Positions 1 through 11,399 of a stretch of 64,000 nucleotides of DNA are shown here, one piece after another. A program made the translations under genes and the position numbers. Under the pieces are notes generated by a model. That model did no database searches. It worked only from the letters and a program-made list of their open reading frames with translations, and had not been told where the DNA came from. Location: NCBI GenBank assembly GCA_035079385.1, contig JAVHKY010000023.1:1364001-1428000 (forward strand), read 5' to 3'. Numbering within the stretch: the first letter of the stretch is position 1; each line of letters opens with the position of its first letter. Origin of the DNA: Aspidiotus rigidus. Its lineage: Eukaryota; Arthropoda; Insecta; Hemiptera; Diaspididae.

Positions 1-420
1 ACCTGATTTTGGGGACCTTAGAAAATTTGTTAATTTCCAACACATTTTGGCCAATTGCTCGAAAATTCGTTGTAGTCTCGAATTGCAGGTGCTGAAATTA
101 AGATGAAAAATTTCTTACACTGGGAGTTATGCGTTTTTTCGGCGTATCAAATTAAGTGCAAACTTCCATATAACTGTTTACATCATTTCGGTGCACCCTG
201 TGTACAAATATAACTTACTCTCCCCCCGCACACAGCGCCGGTACGTACCGTATCTATAGAAAAAAGAACAACAAGATGAAAGGAATGAGATTGCAAACGC
301 AAAAAAAAAAAAACAAAATTCTTTCAACGAAGCTACTTACTTTAAATTATTAAAGTAAAACAATTCTACTTCAGTTAAATTGTGTTTGTTTTTCTTTTCC
401 TCTCTACTTTCTTTCTATAG
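1..420. other. Beat intron (5' part in window)
   Basis: Non-coding AT-rich sequence ending in a long pyrimidine tract and TATAG at 416-420, which is the splice acceptor of the first Beat exon seen here. A poly-A stretch lies near 301-313. No coding signal or mobile element is recognised. The exon with the start codon and signal peptide must lie before the window. Confidence 0.6.
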
Positions 421-626
421 GTATATCAGCTTTAAAGAATGTTCGTATACACGCGGCGAATGCTGTAAGGGCGGGCGAATCGTTGTTTCTAATATGTGAT
501 TACGACTTGGAAAATGCTCCATTGTACTCGATAAAATGGTACTTCAATTCGCATGAGTTCTACAGGTTCGTGCCAAAGGAAGAACCGCCGACAAAAGTGT
601 TTCCAGTGCCTGGGATTACCGTCGAC
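421..626 (+). CDS. Beaten-path family protein, exon with first half of Ig domain 1
   Basis: Beat proteins are arthropod immunoglobulin-superfamily molecules, secreted or membrane-attached, that act in motor-axon guidance and synaptic partner recognition by binding Side-family receptors. The frame starting at 423 reads ISALKNVRIHAANAVRAGES, followed by LFLICDYDLEN (first Ig cysteine), SIKWYF (core tryptophan) and HEFYRFVPKEEPPTKVFPVP; the pattern of YDLE, KWY, EFYR, PKE and KVFP-PGI is the family signature. The acceptor is TTTCTATAG at 412-420 and the donor is GTAAGT at 627. The exon begins with the last two bases of a split codon and ends in phase 0, matching the next exon at 52862. Which Beat paralogue this is cannot be decided here. 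Confidence 0.93.
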
Positions 627-1597
627 GTAAGTATCATATTACTACAAATACAACGAAAGTTCGACGTCTTTCCTTTTGAAAAACGTCGTCGTATAACAAT
701 AATTACTAGAAGGGCGTCTTTAAAAAAAAAAAAAAGCGAATCTAAATAGTTTTCGATTGCCAGTTCATGGGTACCTTCAAATAAAATACCCCGGTAAAAT
801 ACGAGTATTAAAAGGCAGTCCCATTATTTTTTGGCGTATCAAACGAAAAAGATTAACTCGAACTCTTATCCTTCAAGAATGAGCGTATATGAGTCACATT
901 CAAACTGAAAGTATGACTTCAATGCTTTGAAATTCAGAAAGGCCAAACATATTCTTATTTTGCAAACCTATAATATGTAATGAATTGCTATAGAGCAAAA
1001 CACGACATCGTGGTTATTTTAAACGAAAGATGACTCTCGTCGACCTCAATTGTTATCATTATTCTAACGGGTCGAGGAACCATAAAAGTCAAGGTCAGAA
1101 CCCATTTAATTGACGGGTTAGTGATAGGATCGAGTTGACTTGAACATCCATGGTATCCTCCGAAAGCCATCGCAGTGGCTCCGCTTTGATTTTTTTGGAG
1201 CTGAGAGTTGAAAATTATCGTTGAGTTTCGAGATGCAGCTTTGGAACCAATTTCCGGCTCCGAGGCTCGTCTTAGAACTGTTTCGGTTCTTTCAGGAGCC
1301 ACCGCTCCGCTCTTTCTTTTTGGCTGCCAATTTGAGTTTCAGTTCTCTCCCTTAGCTCCTAACGACTCCAGCTCCGAACATTTTAGGAACCAGCGGTGGG
1401 CACTGCAGGTGGCTAAAAATAGCTCACTTCCCACCTCTGATTAAAGCCGAAAAAGTCGAGAGCCGTTTTGCTCCTTCTTCTCTGCTTCTCTCTTTAGCTC
1501 CGACTCTATACATTCTGAGAGCCAGCTCCATGCTCCGGAGGCGAAAAATGGCCAACTCCACACCTCTAGGCGATGGCAATTGTTTCTTGGAATTCTA
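627..1597. other. Intron sequence with a GCTCC-rich degenerate repeat
   Basis: From 627 to about 1040 nothing is recognised. Between about 1165 and 1570 the sequence is rich in short GAGCTCC/GGAGCC-like words, with paired motifs such as AGCGGTGGGCACTGC at 1391-1405 and CACTTCCCACCTCTG at 1426-1440 that are roughly inverted. This looks like a decayed hAT-like non-autonomous repeat. Open frames here (988-1302 minus, 1208-1444 plus) have no protein-like pattern. Confidence 0.3.
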
Positions 1598-1827
1598 CTA
1601 AACTCGTCTCGTTGGATGAGGTTGGAGCGAGGGTGGCGCGTGTGACTCAATCCAGGTCAAGAGAGGATGACCTCTTCGTGTCTGAAGTTTCCGATGGGAT
1701 ATATGAGACAGAGGTTCGCTCGATTCAAAGTAGTTTGTTGGAAGATTGATTTGACCACGGTAAACTTCATGTTCATAAAAAGTTTGAAATATAGTGTTGT
1801 TTATTGTCTGAAACCGGGAGATGAATA
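1598..1827 (-). repeat. Dispersed repeat, copy 1 (shared with 12390-12570)
   Basis: The minus-strand translation contains NYFESSEPLS and KLQTRRGHPL. Nearly the same residues occur on the plus strand at 12390-12570, so these are two copies of one mobile sequence in opposite orientation. The family is unknown; the second copy lies close to Penelope-like fragments, so an untranslated or N-terminal Penelope region is possible. The hairpin MITE at 1828 is inserted next to it. Confidence 0.5.
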
Positions 1828-1964
1828 TGTGACCTGCGATGAAAAAAGGATGCTCATTGCCCACTGACAAGAACACCATTTCTATCTGATTCGATGTTTA
1901 ATAAGAGGAGAATGGTGTTCTTGCGCCAATGGGCAATAAGCATACTTTTCTCATCGCAGGTCAC
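1828..1964. mobile_element. Hairpin MITE, copy 1 (degenerate)
   Basis: An inverted repeat of about 137 bp: left arm starts TGTGACCTGCGATGA, right arm ends TCATCGCAGGTCA. TA precedes the left end (1826-1827). It is the same element as the near-perfect copy at 48547-48682 but with more mismatches and a damaged right end. It has no coding capacity. The TA target suggests mobilisation by a Tc1/mariner or PIF-type transposase (inference). Confidence 0.75.
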
Positions 1965-2335
1965 CCAAAGTATAGGTGGCCAGTTTTTCCGCTCGATCGA
2001 TTGCATCATGTTCAGGGAAGCCAATATGATCTAGGATCTAGATGAATATATGGTGTGAGAAGTCATTCTAGGCCGAGGGTTGACAGCGTGAAGTGAATTC
2101 TTTGCAATTGTGGGTTTGTGTTGAAGAGATGTAGGAAGGAGTCAAGAGATGAAATGGAATCGGTGAGGAAGAGGAATTTGCTATTGGGAGGGGAGGGGAA
2201 TTTGTGAGAGATAAGACAAACATACCAATGTAGCCATCAATTGGCTGTGTAAATGAAGGCCAAGTTTTTCATTCTGTAAGCCTTTAGTGTTCCATCGATG
2301 GAATACGCTTAGGCGGTTCCGCTATTGACTTTTGA
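1965..2335 (-). pseudogene. LINE RNase H domain remnant
   Basis: Minus-strand translation in neighbouring frames gives FLFLTDSISSLDSFLHLF, which matches the RNase H pattern around a catalytic Asp (TDS.S.L), and then PEHDAIDRAEKLA, which resembles the end of RNase H (GNE.AD..AK). Stops and frameshifts interrupt it. It belongs to a non-LTR retrotransposon of the Jockey/I/R1 group. It is separate from the better RNase H piece at 3100-3690. Confidence 0.5.
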
Positions 2336-2940
2336 TCCGTCTGAGGGTTCCGAAATATGATTCTAATAATGAACTTTTTCAAATTTTCCACAATTCGAGT
2401 TCAATTATTTATTCCAATATGTTGCTCTAATTTATCATGAACATAAATTTCTCCTCAAAAGGGATGTCAAACGCTCGAGAAAACTATATAAATGTAGGTA
2501 CTTTAGAAGAGCAGTGTCGTAGCCAAAAGCGGGACAGAAGGTTCTCATTGTCCTCTCTTCCTCTTCGATATCTGAAGTACATAAAATTCTTGTTCCTACA
2601 TCTCCTCCAGAGACACGTATAGTGTTGCATTTTATATGCTTGATTCCTGAACTTCGATGTAATACACAATCGATGTATCGATTTTATCGATCATATTAAA
2701 TCGCTTTTACCACCTACTATATTAACTTTTGAAACGTCTATTTCGGTTATGATAACGTTATAGAGGCGTCCCCTTCCACCAATATTTCTGAACTTAGTAT
2801 AACCGATCTGCCATTCTGTGTGTCGGGCTAACTAGCTGACGGGCTCATTCTTAGCTTCATACAGGTGTCGAATACTGTATATTAGGCTGAGTGGATGGCC
2901 AACGGTCTCACTCGCTCTGCTCGATCGCTCTACCCCATCC
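2336..2940. other. Intron sequence, nothing recognised
   Basis: No coding pattern or terminal repeats were found. TCGATGTATCGATTTTATCG near 2671-2690 contains short palindromes only. Short frames on both strands lack protein features. The stretch around 2815-2940 carries a variant of the CTCACTCGCTCTGCTCG phrase that recurs in repeats across the window. Confidence 0.4.
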
Positions 2941-3700
2941 TTAGTGTAGAATAAGTTTAGTACGCTGTGTGTTGGGTGGATAAGCGGGCCCTATTGACGG
3001 GGGTAAGGGGCCATTGGCCCTGGGCCCCCGCATTTTAAGAGTCACCAGTTCAAGAACTAGTAATGAACAATGAAAAATTATACGTATTATGAAATACAGA
3101 GAAGGTTGGGGATTGAAAGACTTCTTTTTTGGAGAGGTGTGAGGTGAATTACGTGACCGCGGTGTTCTTGGTAAGACAACGACCATGAGAAGGATGATGG
3201 TTTTCGAGACTTGTTTTTGCCCATGGGCAATATCCACTGGTTCGTTATTTTGAAATGGATGTAGTGGGTGAGATTGGCTATAGGGAGGAAAATTTGGGAG
3301 TTAATGCGTGGTAGTCCCGTGACAGTTTTTACGGCTTAATCAACTTTTTCGCCAACACTGATTCCAATGTGGCTGGGGACCCAGATGGTGGTTATGGAGT
3401 AGGATTTGGGGATTAAAGGGAGTAGACGTTGGAAATCGTTGTCAAGGTGGATACGAGATTTAAAGCGCTAAGAAAGGTAGGTGGTGAAGGAGGAGAGGGA
3501 GTTAAAATTGATTCCAGGTATTGGAAGATAGGTTGGTTGTGGGCTGTCGATACGGTGAGGAAAATTTTGTTGTTAATGTAAAAAATATGTTGGTTTTTCT
3601 TTAATACATAGAATATGCGAAACCATAATTGAATTTCGAATCGTCTGCGAAGGAAAGGGTTACGATGGTGCCGATATAGGTGAACTTAGTATAATATTTA
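2941..3700 (-). pseudogene. LINE RNase H and C-terminal remnant
   Basis: The minus strand reads, across frames, FKSRIHLDNDFQRLLPLIP, then TTIWVPSHIGIS, then LPIANLTHYIHFKI and a basic tail. WVPSHIGI followed by a decayed E..D is the hallmark C-terminal end of the RNase H domain in Jockey/I/R1-type LINE ORF2 proteins. Several stops and frameshifts mean it is dead. It may belong to the same LINE group as the 42560-43430 and 57880-58512 fragments. Confidence 0.6.
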
Positions 3701-4132
3701 GGAAGTGGGAGTGGTAAATAGAAGCACCGATCGATTTTTTGGATAATTTACATAAAGTGAAAACTATTTTCGGCTGGGGTATGGCCAATGGGAAAAAAAG
3801 TTCAAGAAATTTCTCGACTTTATGGAAAAACATTGAATCGTATGTATGTCTTTGAGCGTCACGTCGCGTTACGCAGATTTCAGACTGACCCCCAGCCCAA
3901 AAGTATAATATACAGATTTCAAGAGCTCACTCGCTTCGCTCGTTCGCCCCCTTTCTTAGTAGTTTAAGGCTAATTATACTGTATATTAGGCCTAGTTAAG
4001 CTGCTAGTAAAGAGTATATTAGGTCTAGTATAATGAAGGCTGAAGATCGAAATTCATTCAAGGTCGAGGTCATTGATGACGTCATAGAGCGTCGTGTCGC
4101 GTCACGTTTGAATTGACCCCAGCCCAAAGACA
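3701..4132 (+). repeat. Dispersed repeat with CRE palindrome, copy 1
   Basis: It contains the phrase CTCACTCGCTTCGCTCGTTC (3927-3946), AGGCCTAGT, a TATAATGAAGGCTGAAG stretch, and AAGGTCGAGGTCATTGATGA running into TGACGTCA at 4077-4084, then CCCAGCCCAAAG. Related copies lie at 6040-6170, 6340-6430, 16170-16400 and 19255-19400. The 124-bp satellite at 16-19 kb appears to be an amplified piece of this family. The foldback element follows immediately. Confidence 0.6.
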
Positions 4133-6008
4133 CGAGTCGGTATTTCACGCCACATTCGGAGGGAAGTTGATTCCGCGAGTCTTCGAAATTCTTGCGTTCG
4201 CACGCTCGTGTTGCACACTATTGCGTCTCGTATTCATGCTTTGAACTGCGGGTCAGTATCAAGGGGGTCTGTATGGACTTTGAATATTTTCCTAAATGTT
4301 TTACTCAAACAAAAGACGAAGTACAAGAATATTTTTGGACTTAGAAATTTTTTTCGAAAATTGAAATATTTTACTCAAAAAACGACCGAAGTACCGAAAT
4401 ACGTTTGGACTTCAAAAATTCTTTGAGATATTCTACTTGAAAATTTTTGGACTTTGAATATTTTTCAAGACATTTTAATAAAAAAATATCATTTTTCAAG
4501 GTAATTCACTTGAAAAAATGGCAAAGTACCAGAATATTATTGGACTTGGAATATTTTCCTGGATGATTTACTCAAAAAAACGCCTGAGTCCAAGAACTGG
4601 ACTTGGAATATTTTTCGAGGTATTTAACTTGAGAAAAGGACGAAGTACAAGAATATTTTTCGACTTGAAAATTTTTTTTTGGTATTTTACTTGAAAAAAA
4701 TAACGAAGTCCGAGAATATTATTGGACTTGAATTATTTTTCAAAGTATTTTACTAAAAAAAAAATGACAAAATACAAGAATATTTTTGGACTGGGAAATT
4801 TTTTTCGAAAATCGAAATATTTTACTCAAAAAACGACCGAAGTACCAAAATATGTTTGGATTTCAAAAATTCTTTGAGATATTCTACTTGAAAAAACGAC
4901 CAAGTCCGAGAATATTTTTGAACTTCAAATATTTTTCAAGATATTTCGCTCATAAAATATTATTTTTCCAGGTAATTCACTTGAAAAAAGACAAAGTACC
5001 AGAATATTATTGGACTTATAATATTTTCCTGGATGATTTACTCAAAAAAACGACCGAGTCCAAGAACTGGACTTGGAATATTTTTCGAGGTATTTTACTC
5101 GAGAAAACGACAAAGTATAAGAATTTGGGATATTTTCCTGAATAATTTACTCAGAAAACGACAGAGTTTAAGAATAATTTTGTACTTGGAATATTTTTAG
5201 AAATATTTTACTCCAAAAAACAACCCAAGTACAAGAAGATTTTTGGACTTGGAAAATTGTTTTGAGATGTTTTACTTGAAAAAACAGTCAGTTACATCTC
5301 AGAAAATATTGTAAGTCAAAAAATGTTCCAAAACTTCATTCTTTTTTGAGAATTCACGAGAAATATTCCAAGCCCAAAAATATATTCTGGTACTTTCTTG
5401 TTTTTGTCATTTTCTTGCGTAAAATATGTTGAAGAATTTTCCGAGTCTAATATTATTCTTGGACTTTGTCTTTTTTCAAGTAAAATATCCCGAAAAATAT
5501 TCTCATACTTTGTTGTTTTTTTAAGTCAAATATCTTGAGATACCTAAAAAAATTTTCCAAGTCCAAAAATAATATTCTTGTACTTGGTCGTTTTCTCGAG
5601 TTAAAAAATACCTCAAAAATATTCGAAGTCCAGTATTATTCTCGGACTCTGTCGTTTTTTTTGAGTGAATCATCCACGAAAATAATATAAGTCCAATAAT
5701 ATTCTGGTACTTGGTCGTTTTTTCAAGTAGAACATCTCAAATAATTTTTGAAGTCCAAACATAATATTTTGGTACTTTGGTCGTTTTTTCGAGTTATTTC
5801 GAAAAAAATTTTCAAGTCCAAAAATATTCTTGTATTTCATGTTTTTTTCGAGTAAAACATTTTGGAAAATATTCAAAGTCCATACACACCCACAGTCCAA
5901 AGCATGAATACAAGACGCAATACCGTGCAACGCGAGCGTGCGAACGCAAGAACTTCGAAGACTCGCGGAATCAACTTCCCTCCGAATGTGGCGTGAAATA
6001 CCGACTCG
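4133..6008. mobile_element. Foldback-type element with tandem repeats in both arms
   Basis: The outer ends are inverted copies: CGAGTCGGTATTTCACGCCA at 4133-4152 and its reverse complement at 5989-6008. The match continues inward for about 150 bp (the TTCCGCGAGTCTTCG and GCGTTCGCACGCTCG blocks). Both arms then run into arrays of an AT-rich unit of roughly 55-60 bp (GGACTTGGAATATTTTTC... ...ACTCGAGAAAACGAC). The left array is about 1 kb (to about 5290) and the inverted right array about 0.55 kb, switching near 5300-5340. A higher-order repeat is also visible, about 4330-4560 being repeated at 4780-5050. Long inverted repeats built from internal tandem repeats define Foldback elements. No transposase is present. 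Open frames at 4208-4426, 4786-5145 and 5670-5930 are by-products of the array. Confidence 0.85.
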
Positions 6009-6430
6009 ATGTCAAAAGCCTAGTATACAATACACTAGGCCTAGTATGATGAAGGCCAGAGGTAGAAATTTTTCAAGTCCCTGAAGTAGGTCAAGGCCAT
6101 TGATGACGTCATTAGCGTCTCGTCACGAGATTTCATACTAACCCCTAGCCCAAAGATATACACATGTCAATAAGGTAGGTAAAATGGGGAGGAGACAACG
6201 AAACTTGATACTTTCGGATAGGGAATGGTTTAAGAGTAAGTAAGTTGACGCCAGCTAAAGTCAATATAAATTTTTTCTCCTTGCAAACATTCGGCCCGGG
6301 GCCCACAAAAGCTAGATCCGGCCCTGCTGATTAGCTCACTCGCTCGTCGTCCCCCTGAACGATCTAGTATAGCCCTAGTAGGTCAAGGTCACTGATGACA
6401 TCATCAAGCGCAACAATTGTGACGATTTTC
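6009..6430 (+). repeat. Dispersed CRE-containing repeat, copies 2 and 3
   Basis: CCTAGTATGATGAAGGCCAG (6040-6059), AAGTCCCTGAAGTAGGTCAA, TGATGACGTCAT and CCCTAGCCCAAAGAT form a copy of the family seen before the foldback element, in the same orientation. A second partial copy at about 6330-6430 has AAGGTCACTGATGACATCAT. The direct repeats on both sides suggest the foldback element landed in, or moved with, this repeat family. Confidence 0.6.
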
Positions 6431-8640
6431 CCAAGAGAAGTTCCAGTCAAAAACCCGTCTGAGAACCGTGACAGTTTGTATGGCATTTTGTGAAAGAGGA
6501 CAACATACGACAATATATTCGGTCAAAAAATTGAAAATTTTTTTGACAAGAATTCACGTCAAGTGGAGAGGATGAGGGGAGCAGTAATAGGATTAATGAT
6601 TATACGAGGGATCTGTGAAAGAAGATGAACGAGGAACAGCTGCCCCAGCGCATAGGCTGAGCGAAGAGCTAGTGCGTGGTGCGCCAAGGACCAGTCGATA
6701 CCCGGAAAATTGAATAGAGTCCAGCAATTTTAAAAGGTTTTCTTGTTTACATTTCTTGATATTCTGAATGTTGATAAATCATAATATCATTAGTTTCTAA
6801 GAGAAACTCGAAAATTCGTCTGTTTGACAAAACTCGACTCGTACTTTCTTTGTGTTAAGGAAATCGATACAAGAGAAAGCAAGAGAAAAAAAAGGAAAAG
6901 GAGGGTTTCTTTCTTCGTGACAAGAAGTTTGACAAATTCCGGTACAATATTATACCCAAATTTCGGAAAGTATTTTTCAGGAACTAAACCCGCTCAGATT
7001 TTGATGTAAATTATGATAAGATCACGATGAGAACGTTGGCCGAAAAACCTCTTTGTTGTGCCGCTTTCTAGATTTTTATGTTATAAAGGAAGGCTGGTAA
7101 GTAGTACAACGAAAAGAAGGGTTACAAATGACAAATCATAATAATGTAGGCAATACTATACGTATTCAGAAGAGCACGATACTACATAGTGTATAGCAGC
7201 TTATTGACAAGTCATAGCGAAGGAAAGAGAGAGAGAAAAAAAAAGTGAAAAAGCGAAATCCATAACGTGTGTGCATATCTAATATAATTTGGGACAAGCT
7301 AAAAATTTTTAACCCTTCAGCGACGCTCTTATTCACATGCCATCGTAAATACGGTGTAAGTACCCAACGAATAACACTTTAACCCGACGTAAAAATTGTA
7401 CAATCAAGGGATTCGCGAGTAATACCCGTTGATAAAAGTTCGTAGTATATACGCTTCTTTACACGTCGACGTCTTGAAAATCTAAAAATCCGCGTTCGAA
7501 AGTCGAAAGCAATAATACGTTAAAATTCTAAGTCCTCGCTCCGAGCCCAAGATATCATCTATACATACACCACCAGCGTCAGTATTACATTTTTCATCTT
7601 CTTTTTTCGCGCGAAATATCGTTCGATACTCAACAGTATAGAGTCGCTCTTCAGTGGTGACCATACGAACTCGCTATGTCGTGCAGCGCAAAAAATTATG
7701 AACATCGTGAGAAAGAACTTGTTTAACAAGTCGTAAGACGAGAAGTTTATTCTACAGTAATACTGAGAGCGCAAAAATTTTTATTTATGACCGACCAGTT
7801 GTCTGGTGGAAGGGCGTAAAAGTCACTTAGGCGTTACACCCCCTCCATTAACTGGAAATTGGCATGAATAAGTTAACGAACGTTGAAAAATACAAGGAAA
7901 AACTTTTAGCTATAGTTTATCAGCTTTTCGAAAAGTCGGTAAGCAGTAGGTAATTATTCAAAAAATCAAGATCACCCGTCACGCCATCCTCGCACCACTG
8001 TCATTTTTGAACAGATAAACAAATTGTGCATAATTTTGGGGGAACTCTTCCGTTGACTAATTACAGGTAGGTACGAAAACTTCACTCCTAGGATTAGATA
8101 ACGTCGGAAAAAACTGGGCTACTTCGAAACCAAAACTTCGGAAAAAGAAGTAAGCCATCAAGAAGAGTTGGATTTATTCGAAGGAGAAAGAAAAGGTAAC
8201 ATAAGCGAAAGAGAGAGAAAGAAAATTAGCGATATTCGGAACAAAATAAATCAAATTTTTCTCATTCTGCTAGTAAGTAATCGCTCAGACCTTTGATGGA
8301 CGTTCATTTGAAAATTTATTACCTATTTTTTTTCAAAATTCTTTCTTCGAATATTTTCGTAGAATCAACAAGTTAAATGATTGAATAAAAGTTCTGAAAA
8401 AAAATTAAAATAGAGGAATTATTATGATTGTGATACTGTGGTTTGAACGGGGATGGAGAATTAATTTTTCCATGGGAATTGTGTAGAAATACAAGCCCCC
8501 TACTGCTCATCACAGGCAGATAATAGTCAACGATGATCTGCATAAAACGAAGCTACATAAACTAAAACTGCTTACAGTCCAGAAATCTCGGAACCATAAA
8601 TCCCCTAGACAACTAAATGTTACTCCTAACTAACCCCCCC
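6431..8640. other. Intron sequence, nothing recognised
   Basis: AT-rich and without convincing coding regions; frames at 6824-7009, 7482-7664 and 7559-7774 have no protein signature. A short stretch at 8470-8500 (GGGAATTGTGTAGAAATACA) is similar, in reverse complement, to sequence around 12220-12260, so a small part of this stretch is repeat-derived. Confidence 0.4.
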
Positions 8641-8649
8641 CTTCGCTCC

Positions 8650-9165
8650 TCCTGTTGTGAACCTCATCGATATCGAATTCTTAGTAAACGAACTTCGCAC
8701 TCTACAGCGTGGTAAAAAATTCTCTGTAATCCCGGTGCCTACCCGGCAGTTCAATAAAGATTTAATGAAGAAAAAAAAAAAAAATCCCGGTGGGATAAAA
8801 AGAAATCAATAAAATCTACAATAATTGCCGATCTTGCCATGGGAATAAAAACAGACCTTCGCCTCAACACAAATCTCGTTCGCTCACTTGTATCCGATAG
8901 AATTTCCCAACTCGATCAACTACTCTCGAACGACACTCGTGCCTACTTATCGTTAGAACGACGTCTGCAGCAAAACGATCTTGCTCATGTAAAAGCTGAT
9001 AAAGGTGAATTTCTCGTAATCATGACTCACCCACAATAAAACCAAAAGGTGCGAGACTTCCTAACCTCGGCCAACACCCTTCGTATCAACAACAACCTAG
9101 CCGAACACAACTCTAAGATCCGTAAAGCGATAGAAGACTGGCTCCATTTCCCCCCCCCCATGACG
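8650..9165 (+). pseudogene. Penelope-like element, N-terminal part of the reverse transcriptase (fragment)
   Basis: Plus-strand frames give NLIDIEFLVNELRTLQRGKK, then a segment with SLERRLQQNDLAHVKADKGEFLVI and, after a stop, KVRDFLTSANTLR. The run LKADKG-x-x-V-I-M followed by a short linker and a (K)-x-x-x-F-L segment is typical of the region just before the RT core in Penelope-like elements. A poly-A run at 8771-8783 and stops break the frame. The matching C-terminal GIY-YIG piece on the same strand is at 11419-11766; the RT core between them is missing and replaced by tandem repeats. Confidence 0.55.
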
Positions 9166-9194
9166 GAATTTTGAGTCGCGACTAATGACTTAAT

Positions 9195-9565
9195 GTTGTT
9201 CGCATTTTGTTCATTTTTGTTCACTCGTCGTTTCCCCGCTACAGCCATTTCAAATTTGGGGGGCTGGGGAAATGCTGCCCCCCATCTTCGAATTCTGGGT
9301 TCAAATCCATGTGATAATTTTGTTCACATTTTGTTCAATTTTGTTCAACAAATTTTAAATTTTGTTCACTCGTCGTTTCCCCACTACATCCATTTCAAAT
9401 TTGGGGGGCTGGGGAAATGCAGCCCCTCCATCTTCGAACGTTGGGTTCAAATCCATGTGATAATTTTGTTCGCATTTTGTTCAATTTTTTTCAACGAATT
9501 TTAAATTTTGTTCACTCGTCGCTTCCCCACTACATCCATTTCAAATTTGGGGGCCTAAGGAAATG
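9195..9565. repeat. Tandem repeat, about 146-bp unit, about 2.5 copies
   Basis: Units share GTTCACTCGTCGTTTCCCC, CATTTCAAATTTGGGGGGCT and GGGTTCAAATCCATGTGATA. The block CCCC(G/A)CTACA recurs near 9234, 9380 and 9526. The open frames at 9193-9504 and 9417-9617 come from the repeat and are not genes. Confidence 0.85.
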
Positions 9566-9899
9566 TATATATGGTGGACCAGAAAGATGTTACCAGTTGA
9601 ATGGGTGTTTGCGCTAAATCTGTCGTAGCGCAAAAACGCAAAACATTAGCCGTATAGTTTAAATGTACGAATTTTGTATCTCAATTTCATCTCCAATTTG
9701 AGCCACATCCGAAGTTTCTACAACTTTTCTAAGCCGAGTTATGGACCAAAATGTGCCGAAAATTTCCCAAATCGCCAGGGCAGGGTTCCCAAAATAGGGC
9801 TTGAAAATTAATTAATTTACAAGTACCGTATTGAGCTGAATTTTGAAAATTTTAATTATCAAATTATTGTTTCTTAGTTGAATTTGGACGGGGAAAACG

Positions 9900-10380
9900 A
9901 GAAAAATAGTAACAAAATCCTAAGAAGCAGCAAAATGGGTTAATAGGCCCAAAAAGGGTCAAAATTCCCCCAAGTTGGAAAATCGTTCAAACTTTTAAAT
10001 TGTAATTCGATTTTTAAGTGGAATTTCGCGCTGAGTCCGAAAAAAATGATTACAAAATTCTTTGAAGCACCGACATGGGTTAATGGGCCCAAAAAAGGTC
10101 CAAATTTCCCCAAATTGGAAAATTGTTCAAACTTTCAAATTTTAATTCGATTTTCAAGTGGAATTTTGCGCTGAGTCCGAAAAAAATGCTTAAACAGTTC
10201 TTTAAAGCACCAGAAAGGGCCAAAATTTTCCGAAATTGGAAAATCGTTCAAACATTCAAATTTTAATTCGATTTTCAAGTTGCTTTTTGAGCTGAGTCCG
10301 AAACAAATGCTTGAAAAATTTCTCGAAGCACCAAAATGGGATGATGGGCTCAAAGAGAATCACATTCCTCCAAGATGAAA
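9900..10380. repeat. Degenerate tandem repeat, about 120-140-bp unit, about 3 copies
   Basis: Repeated blocks are AATCGTTCAAACTTTTAAAT and variants near 9982, 10122 and 10243, each followed by TTTTAATTCGATTTT(T/C)AAG, GCGCTGAGTCCGAAA and a CTTTGAAGCACC block. It is older and more divergent than the neighbouring 146-bp repeat. No coding capacity. Confidence 0.75.
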
Positions 10381-10689
10381 AATTGCGTAGTCTTCAAAAG
10401 TTGTTTTCAATTCTGAAGTAAAATCTAGCGCCGTGTCCGAGAATAATACTGAAATGGCCTTAGATGACCTCCAAAATGAAAAATCAAAAATTTTCCTCAT
10501 TCTGCAGTAAAATTGTTGATTCAGGGATGGAAGGGATGTTGACAAGTTCGTCTGCCGTTGAGTGCTCGCGGAGTGAGAGATTGACTAGCGTCGGGTGACA
10601 GATCCGAAAGAGGAAATTGCGGAAATTCTCTTCACATGGGGATTGGAGGGAGACGACAAATTCATCTTCCGTTGAAGGTTCGCTGTGAG

Positions 10690-11340
10690 AGATCGACAAG
10701 GGCTCTGCGTATGATCAAAGCGGGAAAAATTGCGAAAACTCCTTGATTCAGGCAATGGGAGGATACCGCAAATTCGGTCTTGCTCGTGATGAGCGATCAG
10801 CTACAGCTCAGTCTTTGATTGAGGCAGACGAACGCCCGGGAGGCGGGTGCTTCCGAAAAAACTCCTGTTGTTTTGGGCGAAGGCGAGAATGATACCGGCC
10901 CACGTGAAGGATCAAACACAGGGCCTTGATCGTTCTCTCACGGGAAGCTTAACGAACGGCGGTCTCGGGATATCCTTCTCTGCACTAACTGACAAAACGA
11001 GAATTTTCTTGAATTCACCTGCTTAGATAAAACGGGGCTGTTACAGTTCTCTCCTTGCGAGGTCACACTGGGACGCGATCTTTGCGGTATGTTTTCCTCC
11101 ACTGCCTGAAACAATGAGAATTCTCTCGTACTCACCCAATTAGATCGAACACAGGGCTCCAATTGGTCTCTCACCGCGAGCTCATGACGAAAGATGAGTG
11201 TCGAGCTTTATCATTTCTTCCTTCGCGTGAAACCGGGAAGATTTTTGCGGATTCCCTTGCCTGTATCAAACACGAGGGCATGACAGATCTCTTACCGCGA
11301 GCTCGTGACGAACAATGAGCTTAGGAGCTCCTTCTGAGAA
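10690..11340. repeat. Degenerate tandem repeat, about 118-bp unit, about 4-5 copies
   Basis: Units share ATC(G/A)AACACAGGGC, a TCTCTCACCGCGAGC-like block and TGACGAA(C/A)(A/G)ATGAG. Copies start near 10911, 11030, 11145 and 11266, giving a period of about 118 bp, with weaker traces upstream (10540-10800). GC content is higher than in the surroundings. It sits directly before the Penelope GIY-YIG fragment. Confidence 0.7.
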
Positions 11341-11399
11341 ATTATCCGCTATTCGAGAAGATACGGATACAGGACAGGGCTCTACCTCCTCTCCACTAC

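Noticed and set aside
4786..5145. 119-residue open frame
   Set aside because: It is a reading of the AT-rich foldback arm repeat and has only repeated DW/FF/KK-rich words.
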